Assembly (NCBI GenBank): GCA_029224185.1
Contig: CM055189.1
Location: forward strand, 126,501-190,500
DNA: 64,000 nucleotides
Direction: 5' to 3'
Source: Karalla daura
Taxonomy: Eukaryota > Chordata > Actinopteri > Chaetodontiformes > Leiognathidae
Both the position numbers and the translations under genes were made by a program. Below, one piece after another: positions 30,547 through 49,400 of the stretch. Each line of letters starts with the position of its first letter. Positions within the stretch are counted from its first letter, which is position 1. The notes beneath the pieces are model-generated. The model worked only from the letters and a program-made list of their open reading frames with translations. It searched no databases and was not told the DNA's origin.

Positions 30547-30984
30547 ACATGCATGGGGTTGTCTGGCGGAGGCTGCATGAGCAGGTCTGTTGGTTTTGGT
30601 TGAGCGTGGTCCAGACTGCCAGGTTGTCCTGCAGAGATGCTGTGTCCAGGTCCAGGTCCATGTCCAGGTCAGAGACGTTCAGCTGATCAAGGTGATGACA
30701 ATGGTCAAGTTGCAGATGCTGCACAGCAACCCCCCCAGCCTGGTCTGCCAGGCGTCAGCTGTCACTTCCTGTGTCCTCTGAGAGCTTGAGGTCGCTGTGA
30801 ATTAATGATGAAGGCATGATGGAGGGGAGGAGGCTGCAGTTTCTCCTTCCTTTCTGTCCATCTTTCTCTCTATCTGTTTTTCTGTGCCTCTCTCTCATGG
30901 GGCTGATCAGGATTTATCACAAATCAGTATATTTCTCATGAGCAGTTAATCGGACAGATAACCAACCTCTATCTTTTGAATCTG

Positions 30985-31368
30985 TACCTGGACCTGGACC
31001 TGGACATTGACCTGGACCTGGACGGTACTGGTACTGATACTGGTACCTGTACGGTACTGGTACAGGTACCAGTACCTGAACCTGTACCTGTACAGTACTG
31101 GTACTGGCACTGGTACCTGTACCTCAACCTTTACTTATACCTCTACCTGCAATTGTACCTGTACCTGAACATGAACTTGAACCTGTACCTGTACCTGACC
31201 CTATGCAAACACTTGACCCTGAATTTGTACTTGTCGCTGAACCTATACCTATACTTGTACCTGTAATTGTAGTTGTAGTTGTATTTGTAGTTGTAGTTGT
31301 AGTTGTACCTGTACCTGGACCTGTACCTGGATCTGAACCTGGACCTGAACCTGCACTTGTACCTCTAC
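30985..31368. repeat. hexanucleotide array (ACCTGT/ACCTGG)
   Basis: About 60 degenerate units of cctgta, cctgga and cctgaa, with a short tgtagt subarray (31266-31304). Confidence 0.95.
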
Positions 31369-31506
31369 CCTGCTGAGTGGATGTTTCCTCCAGTCACAGT
31401 CACCGTGGTGACCACAGGTCATGTGATCCGGGGTGAAGGACGGAGCCTGAACACTGCAGTCTCTCTGTCCTACATCAGAGCGCTGAATAATTCATCACTA
31501 CCGGGC

Positions 31507-31508
<2 letters not shown>

Positions 31509-31539
<31 letters not shown>

Positions 31540-31540
31540 C
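31509..31540. repeat. poly(G) run
   Basis: About 31 consecutive G followed by a purine-rich stretch (31541-31605). Confidence 0.9.
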
Positions 31541-32059
31541 AAAGAGGAGGTGGGAGAGGGAGAGAAAGAGGGGAAGGGGAGGGAGAAGAGGAAGAAAAAC
31601 CATCAACATCACTCACCACCTCCTCCTTAGTCTGATTAACCAATTAATCAGATTATCAGGTTATTGACGAGCTGATCGATTTCTATTCAGTCAGGAGCAG
31701 AAGTGGAGTGAGGCCCCGTCTCCCCCGCAGGTATTGATGTGTGACAGGTAATGGATGCTGTGAGGGGCTGCAGCCATCCAGTCTTTGCTGCCCCCAGCTG
31801 GACACTGCAGTACGGGTCATCAAATCATAATCTGATCAATCGAAAGTGACCGATCACTGATCAGTCTGAGGTCAGAACAAAAATTTCCTTCTCCTGCTGT
31901 CTGCCTCGCTCCCTCCCTGCTCCCATCACATTCACATGGGAGAGCAGGACATTATAGCGTATGTAGAGGTTGTGGAGGTACATCATCCTTCATCACAAAA
32001 ACAAAACAAATCAAACTTCATCACTGTCGTCACTTCCTGTTGATTTCTGCAGGCTTTTA

Positions 32060-32164
32060 TTTTGAAGGGTTTGGAGTGAGCGGTGCAGCGGAAGCAGAGA
32101 AGAAGAAGTGTCGGGTACTGAAGTCGCGGCGGATCGCACCTGTCCCCAGCTGACCTCACGTAAG
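32060..32164 (+). promoter_or_regulatory. likely 5' UTR exon / promoter of the SOUL gene
   Basis: A short GC-richer stretch (gtcgcggcggatcgcacct-type) ends in a strong donor, taag then gtgagt at 32165. It is the only good candidate for a first non-coding exon upstream of the SOUL coding exons. Confidence 0.45.
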
Positions 32165-32424
32165 GTGAGTCAAGTGAGTCACGTCACCCAGGTGAGTCCA
32201 GCGCACGTTGGGACTCGGTCCTGGTGCTGTGACGTCATCAGAGCCGAGTTAATGATGCTAACAGGGCTAACAGCCTTCTGCTAACCGCTACCGGATTGAC
32301 CTACTTTCACAACCAGAACCAGGTCCGAGTTCTAGACCAAGACCAGGACTTGGACCTGGTACTGGATCAAGTCTAGATTCCTGCTTTGAAGCCGGTGTGT
32401 GTGTCACTTCTCTGAGCAGTGGCT

Positions 32425-32426
<2 letters not shown>

Positions 32427-32508
<82 letters not shown>
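32427..32508. repeat. (CA)n microsatellite in SOUL 5' intron
   Basis: About 40 CA units; the rest of the intron (32165-32814) is unique and without visible features. Confidence 0.95.
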
Positions 32509-32509
<1 letters not shown>

Positions 32510-32841
32510 CTGAAGTCATGACATCACTGGAAACCGGGTGTGGAGGCTGAGATGTTTTGGTGGGTGACGTTTGTTAAAGAATATTAGGAGCATTGTTTAA
32601 GAATAAAATCAGATTATGTCATTGAATCTGGCTCTCTGGGCCCAGGCTAACTTTTATAGCCTTTCGTCTAGTTTTCATGGTCTTTAGGATGTGAACTCAA
32701 CAACTGATTGAAGGACACGTTGGACAGTCTCAGACTTTAGGATCGACATGTGACAAAATGTCAAAATGAGTGTTAAAGGTTATTGTGATGAACTCACACA
32801 TGCTGCCCCCCCAGGTCAGAGATCAACTCCAGGTGTCAACC

Positions 32842-33621
32842 ATGGCTCTGATCTCCCTGGAAGATCTCGATGGATTGGATGAAGAGCAGCTGGACGATGA
32901 CATCACAGACAACCCAGAGCCAATGGAGGAAGACGAGCAGCTGCTGACCCACTGGAGGGCAGTGGCCAGCACCCACCAGGTGTCTGTTCCTGCAGGTGAG
33001 GGGGCGGGGCCTCAGCAGAGGGGGCGGGGCCTCTGGCCTGAAGGTGGGGCCCATACCCACTTGGGTGGGTAGTTGTGGTCATTAGTGTGTATGTGTGTGT
33101 TGCAGAAATGACTGGCCCCATACAGGAAATGACCCGTAACAACCAGCAGAGGGAGCCCCTCCCCTTCACTCTGGTCTCCTGCCACGAAAAGGTAACCAAC
33201 CCAAGCCAGGTCACACCCGAGACCTCTGACCTGTCTGGCCTGTCTGACCTCTCTGACCTGTCTGTCCCGTCTAACCTCTCTCCTGTCTGTCTTGTCTAAG
33301 CTGTCTAACCTCTCTGTCTTGTCTGTCCTGTCTATCCTGTCTAAAATCTCTGACCTGTCTAACCTCTCTGACCTGTCTGTCCCGTCTAACCTCTCTGACC
33401 TGTCTGTCCCATCTAACTTCTCTGACCTGTCTGGTCCTATCCAAGCTGTCTAACCTCTCTGACCTGTCTGGCCTACAGATGGGGGAGGTGCAGTATGAGG
33501 AGCGGGTCTACCCTGCAGGTCACTGGGCGAGTGTCACCAGGTCCGAGCCGCTCTACGAGCAGAGCATCAGCAACGCCTTCATGAAGATCATGTGTTACAT
33601 CTGTAAGGGGAACTCAGCAGG

Positions 33622-33685
<64 letters not shown>

Positions 33686-34446
33686 CTGATCATTGGCCGA
33701 TCATTGGCTGATTATTGGCTGTGTATTGGTCAGGCCGGTACCTGGGCATGACGGTGCCGGTGGTCAGTCAGCTGCGGGTGCTGGAGGATGGAGTGACGCT
33801 GCAGAAGGAAGTGGAGACGGCCTACTTCCTGCCGGCAGAGTTCCAGAACAACCCACCTATCCCGTCTGACCCCGATGTGTCAATCATCCACCGGGAGCCA
33901 ATCAGAGTGGTGACCAGGTCAGAACTTTCCAATCAACAGTATCTGCTGTAACAGTATCTGACCAGACCAGGTCAATCAGATTAGACCAGATCAATTAGTC
34001 TACATCAAACCGATCAGACCAGACCAATCAGTTCAGTTAGTCTAGATCAATCAGATCTGACCATATCAAACATACCAGATCAAACTAATCAGACTAGACC
34101 AGATCAATAGGTCTAGATCAATCAGATCAGCTAGTCCAGATATATCATATCATATATGGAAGATTAGACTAGCAGATCAGACTAGCAGAGTGCTCCATAC
34201 TGTGTGAGTGTGTGATGATGCTCTGTGATTGGCCACTCTGACTCCTATCTCTGCCTTCTGATTGGCTGCAGGCCGTTCTTCGGGACAACCAATGAGGCGA
34301 CAGTCTCCCGGCAGATCTCCCTGCTGTGGGAGGTTCTGGGGGGAGGTGGGGGTCTACGTCAGGACGTGTACATGGTGGCGGTCTACGAGAACCCAGGCGT
34401 GCCACGCCGGCGCAACGAGATCTGGTTCCTGCGGCCCAGCCAATAG
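32842..34446 (+). CDS. SOUL/HEBP-family haem-binding protein, complete, five coding exons
   Basis: SOUL/HEBP proteins are cytosolic (some mitochondrial) haem and porphyrin binders. Coding exons: 32842-32995, 33106-33191, 33479-33620, 33734-33917, 34272-34446 (741 bp, 246 residues, all phases agree). The SOUL domain begins after an acidic N-terminal extension of about 75 residues (MALISLEDLDGLDEEQLDDD). Family landmarks: YEERVYPAGHWASV, YLGMTVPVVSQL, TAYFLPAEFQNNPPIPSD, RPFFGTTNEATVSRQISLLW, and the closing RRRNEIWFL. The ATG at 32842 lies just inside an exon starting at 32815 after an acceptor; an in-frame ATG at 32770 is on the intronic side. A non-coding first exon ending at the donor 32164/32165 (acgtaag, gtgagt) is likely. 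Teleosts have several SOUL paralogues and I cannot tell which this is, so no symbol is given. Confidence 0.85.
33225..33470. repeat. (CTGACCTGTCTGTCC) array in SOUL intron
   Basis: About 12-25-bp pyrimidine-rich units tgacctgtctgtcctgtcta acctctc filling the intron 33192-33478; it forms an unusually long polypyrimidine tract up to the acceptor at 33478. Confidence 0.9.
33629..33682. repeat. (CA)n microsatellite after a SOUL donor
   Basis: Begins 9 bp after the donor (gtatatatacacac at 33621). Confidence 0.95.
33950..34185. repeat. degenerate AGACCAGATCAATCAG array in SOUL intron
   Basis: About 17-bp units agaccagatcaatcagact and variants fill most of intron 33918-34271. Confidence 0.8.
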
Positions 34447-35943
<1,497 letters not shown>

Positions 35944-35956
35944 GAACCAAAACACC

Positions 35957-35962
35957 TTTATT
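35957..35962 (-). other. poly(A) signal of eif4a3
   Basis: AATAAA on the minus strand, 162 bp after the eif4a3 stop codon, giving a short 3' UTR. Confidence 0.7.
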
Positions 35963-36123
35963 TACAAAACTGATCTGGAGTTAACGATCAAAGTAAGAAA
36001 CTCTAAAACTACTGAAAATAAACGATGTCAAATATCAGGAAGGGGTGGGCCATTGGGGCAAAGCTTTGGGAGGGGCGGGGCTTCAGGAGGGGCGGGGCTC
36101 CAGGGGACACCATCCCGGTGACA

Positions 36124-42491
<6,368 letters not shown>

Positions 42492-42675
42492 GGTCCTGGA
42501 TGGAGCGGGGGCTCTGGAGAAAGAGAGGCTTCTGGAGGCTCTGGAGGCTCTGGAGGTCCTGCGGTTCCTGGAGCACGCTGCTAGCTGCTACCTGCTAAAG
42601 GCTAACACAGAAAGAGAGTCGCGCGGGTGACGTCACAGACGCGACGATTCATTGACGTCATATCCCGGAAGTATA
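42492..42675 (-). promoter_or_regulatory. eif4a3 promoter with two CRE palindromes and an ETS site
   Basis: Within 170 bp of the start codon are two perfect TGACGTCA palindromes (42628-42635 and 42653-42660) and an ETS-type CCGGAAGT (42665-42672). This is a typical arrangement for housekeeping promoters. The transcription start should lie between these sites and 42491. Confidence 0.65.
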
Positions 42676-43164
42676 CAGCAGGTTTTAACAACTTGTGCTT
42701 TTTGTGAAACTAAAATAGAAATTAAATCTGTTTTTCAACTACATACACTCAGGGACTTCCCTGGGGGATCTGCAGGACTGGCTGTCAACTGCAATCCACA
42801 TTCCCCCTGGGAGTTAGCTTCTGTTTATCTGTTGTTGCATTATCTAGAACTGAGTTTGTTGCTGGAAAAATTCTGTATCTACGACAAGAAACAGTCTGAG
42901 CCAAAGTCAGGACGCAGAACACTTTGAGCTTAAGTTGAATTAATACAGACATTAAGACATTAAAAAACGGTATGAAGACAAACCTTATTTATTGTGATAG
43001 AAACGGATTACTTTTGTTCATTCTATCTAAAAATGTCCATATATAGATGTTTGGTCTGTGATAACATACCATGTATTGATGTGTATATCATTTTTAATAA
43101 AGAGAAAACTACATTTAATATAACATTTAATGTAACAATTACTGTTTACCAAACAGGTCTTCAG
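42676..43164. other. upstream spacer of eif4a3
   Basis: AT-rich, non-coding by inspection; the frame at 42652-42927 has no recognised domain. Confidence 0.4.
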
Positions 43165-43620
43165 GGGCCCGTTTCAGGAAGTGGACTTGATACATATCTG
43201 GACTATGTTGAGCCTGAAATGAGGGAATCTCTGGCTTTTCAGTTACAGAGAGGAGGCTAAGTAGAGCTCGATCAGTTACTCTGGCAACTTCCTCTGAACC
43301 AAACCTGGTGGGGAGCAGGCTCTGTTGAAGAAAGCCCGAGCTGTCTCCTTCCCTGACGTCACAAACAAAGCTTCATTCATTGAGTCCGAGCGAGTTTCTG
43401 GAGTTTGGAGAGTTTCCATCACGGTTAACTCAGTTTTTCGACCATGGCTCGTCCGTTCATCACTGATCCAGTGGAGTTAGAGGCAGTAGTCCTCTGGAGG
43501 GAGCTGCTCCTACAGCATCTACAGACCCTGTGTAGAGATCTTTTCCTTTCCTGACAGTTTCCTTTAGGAAGGTACCGCTTCACAGCGCAATCCTTAGAGT
43601 ACATTAAAACAACATCATCC
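43165..43620 (+). mobile_element. PIF/Harbinger DNA transposon, 5' fragment with degraded transposase start
   Basis: Starts with a Harbinger-like terminus (gggcccgtttcaggaagtgg at 43165). The ATG at 43444 opens a HARBI1-type N-terminus (MARPFITDPVEL), quickly broken by a stop near 43555. A further piece at about 43568-43607 reads RYRFTAQSLEYIK, matching the conserved start of the Harbinger nuclease region. Deletions and stops make it a dead copy. It ends where the LINE sequence begins, at about 43620. Confidence 0.7.
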
Positions 43621-44262
43621 ACCGTGGAATTCACAGTATCCCTACCATGGAGGGACTTCTGTCTGAGCTTTGTGGCAGGGTGTAAGATGCTAGCCGGGTC
43701 AGCGTATATGGAGAGGCACAACCAGGTGGCAGGAATAATGTTCAGGAAAATCTGTGCCCAGTATGGAATAGAAGTACCCAAATCCCAATGGGCCACACCA
43801 CAGGAGGTGGCTGAAAACAGCAGAGCCAAGGTCCAGTGGGACTTCAGCTTCCAGAATGACAAACAGCTCCTGGCTAACCAGGAACCCTAGTGGTGGTGGG
43901 CAAAGTGCAGAAGAAAGCAGTAGTGATAGATGTGGAGATACCAGCTGCTACCAACATCAAGAAGAAGGAACACAAAAAGGTTGAAAAGTACCAAGGATTG
44001 AAAGAACAGCTGAAACAGATATGGAAAGTCAGGGCTACTGTGGTCCTTGTGGTAATAGGAGCGCTGGGGGCAGTGCCCCCCAAACTGGACGAGTGGCTCC
44101 AACTGATCCCAGGAGCAACATCTGAAGGCTCAGTCCAGAGTGCAGTCCTAGGAACAGCTAAGATACTGTGCAAACCCTCAAGCTCCCAGGCCTCTGGTTG
44201 AAGACCCGAGCTGGAGGATGATACCACCCTGAAGAGGGTGAGAAGGGCATTTATATATATGT
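43621..44262 (+). mobile_element. 5'-truncated LINE (non-LTR retrotransposon), C-terminal end of ORF, frameshifted
   Basis: Only the last about 190 codons of the polyprotein remain. First part (43624-43890) contains MLAGSAYMERHNQVAGIMFR and PKSQWATPQEVAENSRAKVQ. After a frameshift near 43885, the second part (about 43890-44201) contains KKAVVIDVEIP, KKKEHKKVEKYQGLKEQLKQ and VVIGALGAVPPKLDEWLQ. These blocks are the well-known tail of a fish LINE family. The 3' end runs into TATA and CA repeats, usual for such elements. It is 5'-truncated at the Harbinger fragment. Confidence 0.75.
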
Positions 44263-44278
44263 ATATATATATATAAAT

Positions 44279-44312
<34 letters not shown>

Positions 44313-44395
44313 CTGTCTCTCTCTCTCTCCCTCTATCTCCCTCTCTCTCTCTCTCTTTCTCTCTCCCTCTCTCTCTCTCTCTGAAAAACAATTTA
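44263..44395. repeat. (TA)n(CA)n(CTCT)n simple repeats at LINE 3' end
   Basis: A TATATA run, a CA run and a CTCTCT run in sequence, directly following the LINE tail. Confidence 0.9.
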
Positions 44396-45610
44396 ATGAA
44401 GTTAATCAGCATTAATAGTGGACATGTCTGGTTTAAAGTGGGCATTTAGTCCCGTGTTTAAACATGGATCATAGCACTTCACTGCTTCAGATGTAGGACC
44501 AGGAGTCCAGATGAAGCAGCGTTCCTATTGGTCGATGTCTCTGGTCTGATGTCTCCATGACAACCAGCAACAAACTGAGCTCTCCACGTTGTCAACAGGG
44601 TTTGGAGCCCTGGAGTCCTTCTCCTGGTGTGGAGACTCCTCAGACCAGAACCAGCTCGGAGCAGTGGGACTGAGCCCCAGTACCAGTGGTTGACTGCTAT
44701 GAGTTAAAAGCTAAAGCTAAAGCCACTTCTCAGTTTCTTTATCATTACATTCCCAGGGGAAGAACCATGGTCCTGTACCGTACCACTCATACCGTAGGAG
44801 GGGAGTCAGAACCATGTCACTACTGTGTCCCCCGCAGAGAATTATCCCTCCAGAACATCAGGAGCATCGTAACCCCAGTCAACCCCTCCCTGCCTGATTC
44901 CAAGCCGCCCCCTAAAGACTCAGTCCCTGAACGTTCCCAGACTTCAGTGACTGAGTGTGACAGTGAGTGAGGGCTCCAGGGCTCCTGGAAACATGGGGAG
45001 ATGCCCCCATGGCCAGGTGAGGATGTGGATGAGGCTGCCACATGCAGTCCCAGCCGTGTTACCGCAAAACTAAAAACAATAAGACCTGGTGTCCCTGTGT
45101 GTGACCTTACTACGCTATGAACTGTGGGTAATGTTTTTACAGTAAGTGGGAACTGATGCTGACTCTCTGTAGGGGTCATGAAGGGCTCATTCACTGACTA
45201 GCTGACTTGATGACCTGACAGCAGACAGACTTCCTCAGTGAGTGGGTTTGGCATTTGGCCAGTGTCTCTGGTCTGAAAAGTCAGGCCAACAGGAAGTGAC
45301 TTTACCTGCAGTACCACTGAAATCCATTAGGGCCAGCTCTGGCTCCAGCACTCACCCAGTCAAAAAACCTAACTGTCAATCATTAAACACTCATCAATAC
45401 ATTTTTTTCACCACTCATAAGTTAAATTGTTTGATTGAGTTTGATTGACATGTTCACTGAGAGTGATTGACAGGTGACCCTCACAGGTCCATTCATGACA
45501 GTGTATGTTAAGCTATTTAGCTCGTTGGTTGGTACAGATTTAACGATGGACGTTAATAACGTTAACGTTAACGATGGACACACATTCACATGCATGTCTT
45601 CACACAGGAG
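44396..45610. other. spacer, no gene accepted
   Basis: Mostly unique. One stretch (44839-44970) begins after a good acceptor (tgtgtcccccgcag) and reads to a stop as a Ser/Pro-rich sequence (ELSLQNIRSIVTPVNPSLPD...), but no partner exon was found. See findings. Confidence 0.4.
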
Positions 45611-45619
45611 TGAGTACAA

Positions 45620-45885
45620 CACATGCTAGGGCTGTATACTTCAGGTACTAGGGCTGTATACTACAGGTACTAGGGCCATGTACTTCAGGTACTAGGGCTG
45701 TATACTACAGGTACTAGGGCCATGTACTTCAGGTACTAGGGCTGTATACTACAGGTACTAGGGCCATGTACTTCAGGTACTAGGGCTGTATGCTACAGGT
45801 ACTAGGGCCATGTACTTCAGGTACTGGGGCTGTATGCTACAGGTACTAGGGCCATGTACTTCAGGTACTATGGGTGTGTACTCTG
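45620..45885. repeat. about 44-bp minisatellite
   Basis: Six copies of a dimer of ctacaggtactagggccatg and tacttcaggtactagggctg. Confidence 0.95.
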
Positions 45886-46103
45886 AGGTCAGGGCTCAGT
45901 GTTTCCAGATCAACAGATCTCTCAGCAGGGGGCTGATGATGTCACAATGTCTGAACCAATCAGAGCAGAGCGACCTGTGATCTCTTAGCTGATCCAGGAT
46001 AAGGGCTCTATATTTACCTTGTGGGGGGGGGGGGGGGGCAGGTGGAGCTGAGGCTCGGTCTGAGTGTGTGTGGGTGTGTGTGTGTGTGAGTGTAAGCAGC
46101 TCC

Positions 46104-46434
46104 ATGTCTCTGAGCAGTGTCGTGGCCCCCTGGAGGAACCACAGCCTGGGGGGGGGGGCTGGGAGGGAGGCTCGGGGGGGGGCGGGACCCCCCCCTATCT
46201 GACCAGGGAGAGACCATCATTGGAGTCTACCTGCTGCTACTGGGTGGGTGTGTGTGTCTGACTTTGTGTAGCGTGTCTGACGCTTTGTATCTGTGTGTGT
46301 CTGATGTTCTGTGTGTGTGTGTGTGTGCGTGTGTGTGTGTGTGTGTCTGATGTTGTGTGTGTGTGATTTTGTGTGTGTGTGTGTGATGTGTGTGTGTGTG
46401 TATGTCTAATGTTGTGTGTGTGCGTGTCTGATGT

Positions 46435-46473
<39 letters not shown>

Positions 46474-49400
46474 CTGAAGTTGTGTGTGTGTGTGTGTGTG
46501 TGTGTGCGATGTGTGTGTGTGTCTGATTTTGTATGTGTGTGTATGTCTGATGTGTGTGTGCATGTCTGATGTGTGTGTGTGTCTGATGTTGTGTGTGTGT
46601 GTCTGATGTTGTGTCTGTGTGTGTCTGATGTTGTGTGTGTGTGTGTGCAGGCTGGCTGTCCTGGTTTGGGAACAGCATCGTGCTCTTCGTCCTGCTCCGT
46701 CAGAGATCTTCTCTCCAACCTTCTGACCTCCTGACCTTCAACCTGGCCGTGTCTGACGCCAGCATCTCCGTGTTCGGCTACTCCAGAGGAATCATCGAGA
46801 TCTTCAACGTCTTCCAGGACAGCGGCTTCCTCATCTCCTCCATCTGGACCTGCCAGGTACCACTGACACTGTGGTGGGGGGGCAGGGGGCGGGGCCTGAC
46901 TAACCTGTCAATCTCCTCAGGTGGACGGGTTCTTCACGCTGGTGTTTGGTCTGAGCAGCATCAACACTCTGACTGTGATCAGCATCACACGCTACATCAA
47001 AGGATGTCACCCCAGCCAAGGTCAGCACCTCCTCCTGCTCCTCCTGCTGCTCCTCCAGCACCTCCTCCTCCTGCTCCTCCTGCTGCTCCTCCAGCACCTC
47101 CTCCTGCTGCTCCTCCTGCTACTCCTCCAGCACCTCCTCCTGCTGCTCCTCCTGATGCTCCTTCTGATATTCCTCCAGCACCTCCTCCTGCTGCTCCTCC
47201 AGCACCTCCTCCTGATACTCCCCCAGCACCTCCTCCTGCTGCTCCTCCTGCACCTCCCCCTGCTGCTCCTCCTGCTGCTTCTCCTGATACTCCTCCAGCA
47301 CCTCCTCCTGATACTCCTCCAGCACCTCCTCCTGATGCTCCTCCTGCACCTCCCCCTGCTGCTCCTCCTGCTGCTCCTCCTGATACTCCTCCAGCACCTC
47401 CTCCTGCTGCTCCTCCTGATGCTCCTCCAACACCTCCTCCTGATACTCCCCCAGCACCTCCTCCTGCTGCTCCTCCTGCACCTCCCCCTGCTGCTCTTCC
47501 TGCTGCTCCCCCTGATACTCCTCCAGCACCTCCTCCTGCTGCTCCTCCTGATACTCCTCCAGCACCTCCTCCTGATGCTCCTCCAGCACCTCCTCCTGAT
47601 GCTCCTCCTGATGCTCCCCAGCACCTCCTCCTGCTGCTCCTCCTGCACCTCCCCCTGCTGCTCCTCCTGATACTCCTCCAGCACCTCCTCCTGATGCTCC
47701 TCCAGCACCTCCTCCTGATGCTCCTCCTGATACTCCTCCAGCACCTCCTCCTGCTGCTCCTCCTGATACTCCTCCAGCACCTCCTCCTGATGCTCCTCCA
47801 GCACCTCCCCCTGCTGCTCCTCCTGATACTCCTCCAGCACCTCCTCCTGATGCTCCTCCAGCACCTCCTCCTGATGCTCCTCTTTGGATCCTGACTGTTG
47901 TTGTTTTGTTGCAGCGCATCATATCAGCCGCAGCAGTGTGTATGTCAGTCTGCTGCTGATCTGGATCAATGCTGGATTCTGGTCTGGAGCTCCGCTGCTG
48001 GGCTGGGGCAGCTACACAGGCAGGAATGCAGCACCTCCTGACCCAGGACATCTGACCCTTGACCTCTGACCCAGGACATCTGACCCCTCACCTCTGATCC
48101 CGAACATCTGAGCCACAACATCTGACCTCTGACCACGGACATCTGACCCCCAACATCTGACCCCTGACCTTGGAACCCTGAACCCTGTCCCTTCAGTTCT
48201 AACCTCTGACTCTTGTCCCTTCAGGTCTGACCTCTGACCTCTGACCCCTGTGCAGATCGAGGCTATGGGACCTGCGAGATCGACTGGGCCAAGGCATCCT
48301 ACTCGGCCGTGTACCGCTCCTACATCATTTCCATCTTCATCTTCTGCTTCTTCATCCCGGTGCTGATCATGCTCTTCTGCTACGTGTCCATCATCAACAC
48401 GGTGAAGAGAGGGAACGCGCTGGCGGCCGAGGGAGACCTGACGGACCGCCAGAGGAAGATCGAGAGGGATGTCACTATCGTGAGTCTCTGTTTGGTGATG
48501 GGTTCATGATTTCAAGGTCTCTGGTCCTCCAGAGAGACTCTGGGTCTGATCCACTGACCTGAACTTCATCGTTCAGCTTGATGCTCCTTCTCCCGATAGA
48601 TCTTTCTCCCAAGAATGCCATCCGGTATTGATCCCTGGTCAGAGCACAGTTCCAGTCCACACAGGTTTCCTTTGTGTCTGTAGATGATGGAACTACTACT
48701 GTGAGAGCAGTACTGATTATCATAGCAGAATTTTAATATATACTCATTAAATCTGCGAAACCCTAAAACCTATCCCCGTCAGGCCTCCAGAGCTTCATTG
48801 GCTTGGGGAAGAACCTCCATGTGCGTTGAACCATCTTGAATCTTTAGAGGAAGGAGAAAACATATTTGGATGAAAACTTTAGCTGCTGAAACCAATATGA
48901 GTCGTGAAGATGTATCAAATGAGTATTTCATGGAGATGGTTCTGGAAGCTGTTGGTTCTGGGTCCAGTTGATGTGGGTCTTGTGGGTTGCAGGTTTCCAT
49001 CGTGATCTGCACAGCCTTCATCCTGGCCTGGTCCCCATACGCTGTGGTGTCCATGTGGTCGGCATGGGGCTTCCATGTTCCCAACCTCACCAGCATCTTC
49101 ACCCGACTCTTTGCTAAGTCTGCCAGCTTCTACAACCCGCTCATCTACTTCGGCCTCAGCTCCAAGTTCCGCAAGGACGTGTCCATCCTGCTGCCCTGCA
49201 CCCGTGACGCCAAAGACACCGTCAAGCTGAAGCGCTTCAGGCCGCAGGCTGAGGGCCGACTAGGGGGGGGGGGGCGGGGGGGGGGGCCAGACTGAAGGTT
49301 CCACTGAACCGGACAGAGAAGAAGTACTCTCCTGGACTCCAGCCTCTCACTGCTCCAGGTCCAGACCCTGGGCTGGGAACCCCTCCCGCCACCCCACCCC

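Larger units (their letters stand above)
26766..32050. other. 5.3-kb gene-free spacer between tmem178a and the SOUL gene
   Basis: Both flanking genes point away from it, so it holds both upstream regions. I see no coding exon. It contains many simple arrays (listed separately), poly-purine/pyrimidine words, and one unique AT-rich stretch around 28530-28600 (acaaattaatgagatgatca) that could be a conserved non-coding element; that needs alignment. Confidence 0.5.

Noticed and set aside
32770..32841. Upstream in-frame ATG for the SOUL protein
   Set aside because: It lies before the acceptor at 32814 and would be removed with the intron; the ATG at 32842 is inside the exon.
46635..47894. Plus-strand 419-codon frame rich in Ala and Pro
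   Set aside because: Begins in opsin exon 2 but passes through introns in a frame different from exon 3; the Ala-Pro part is the triplet array.
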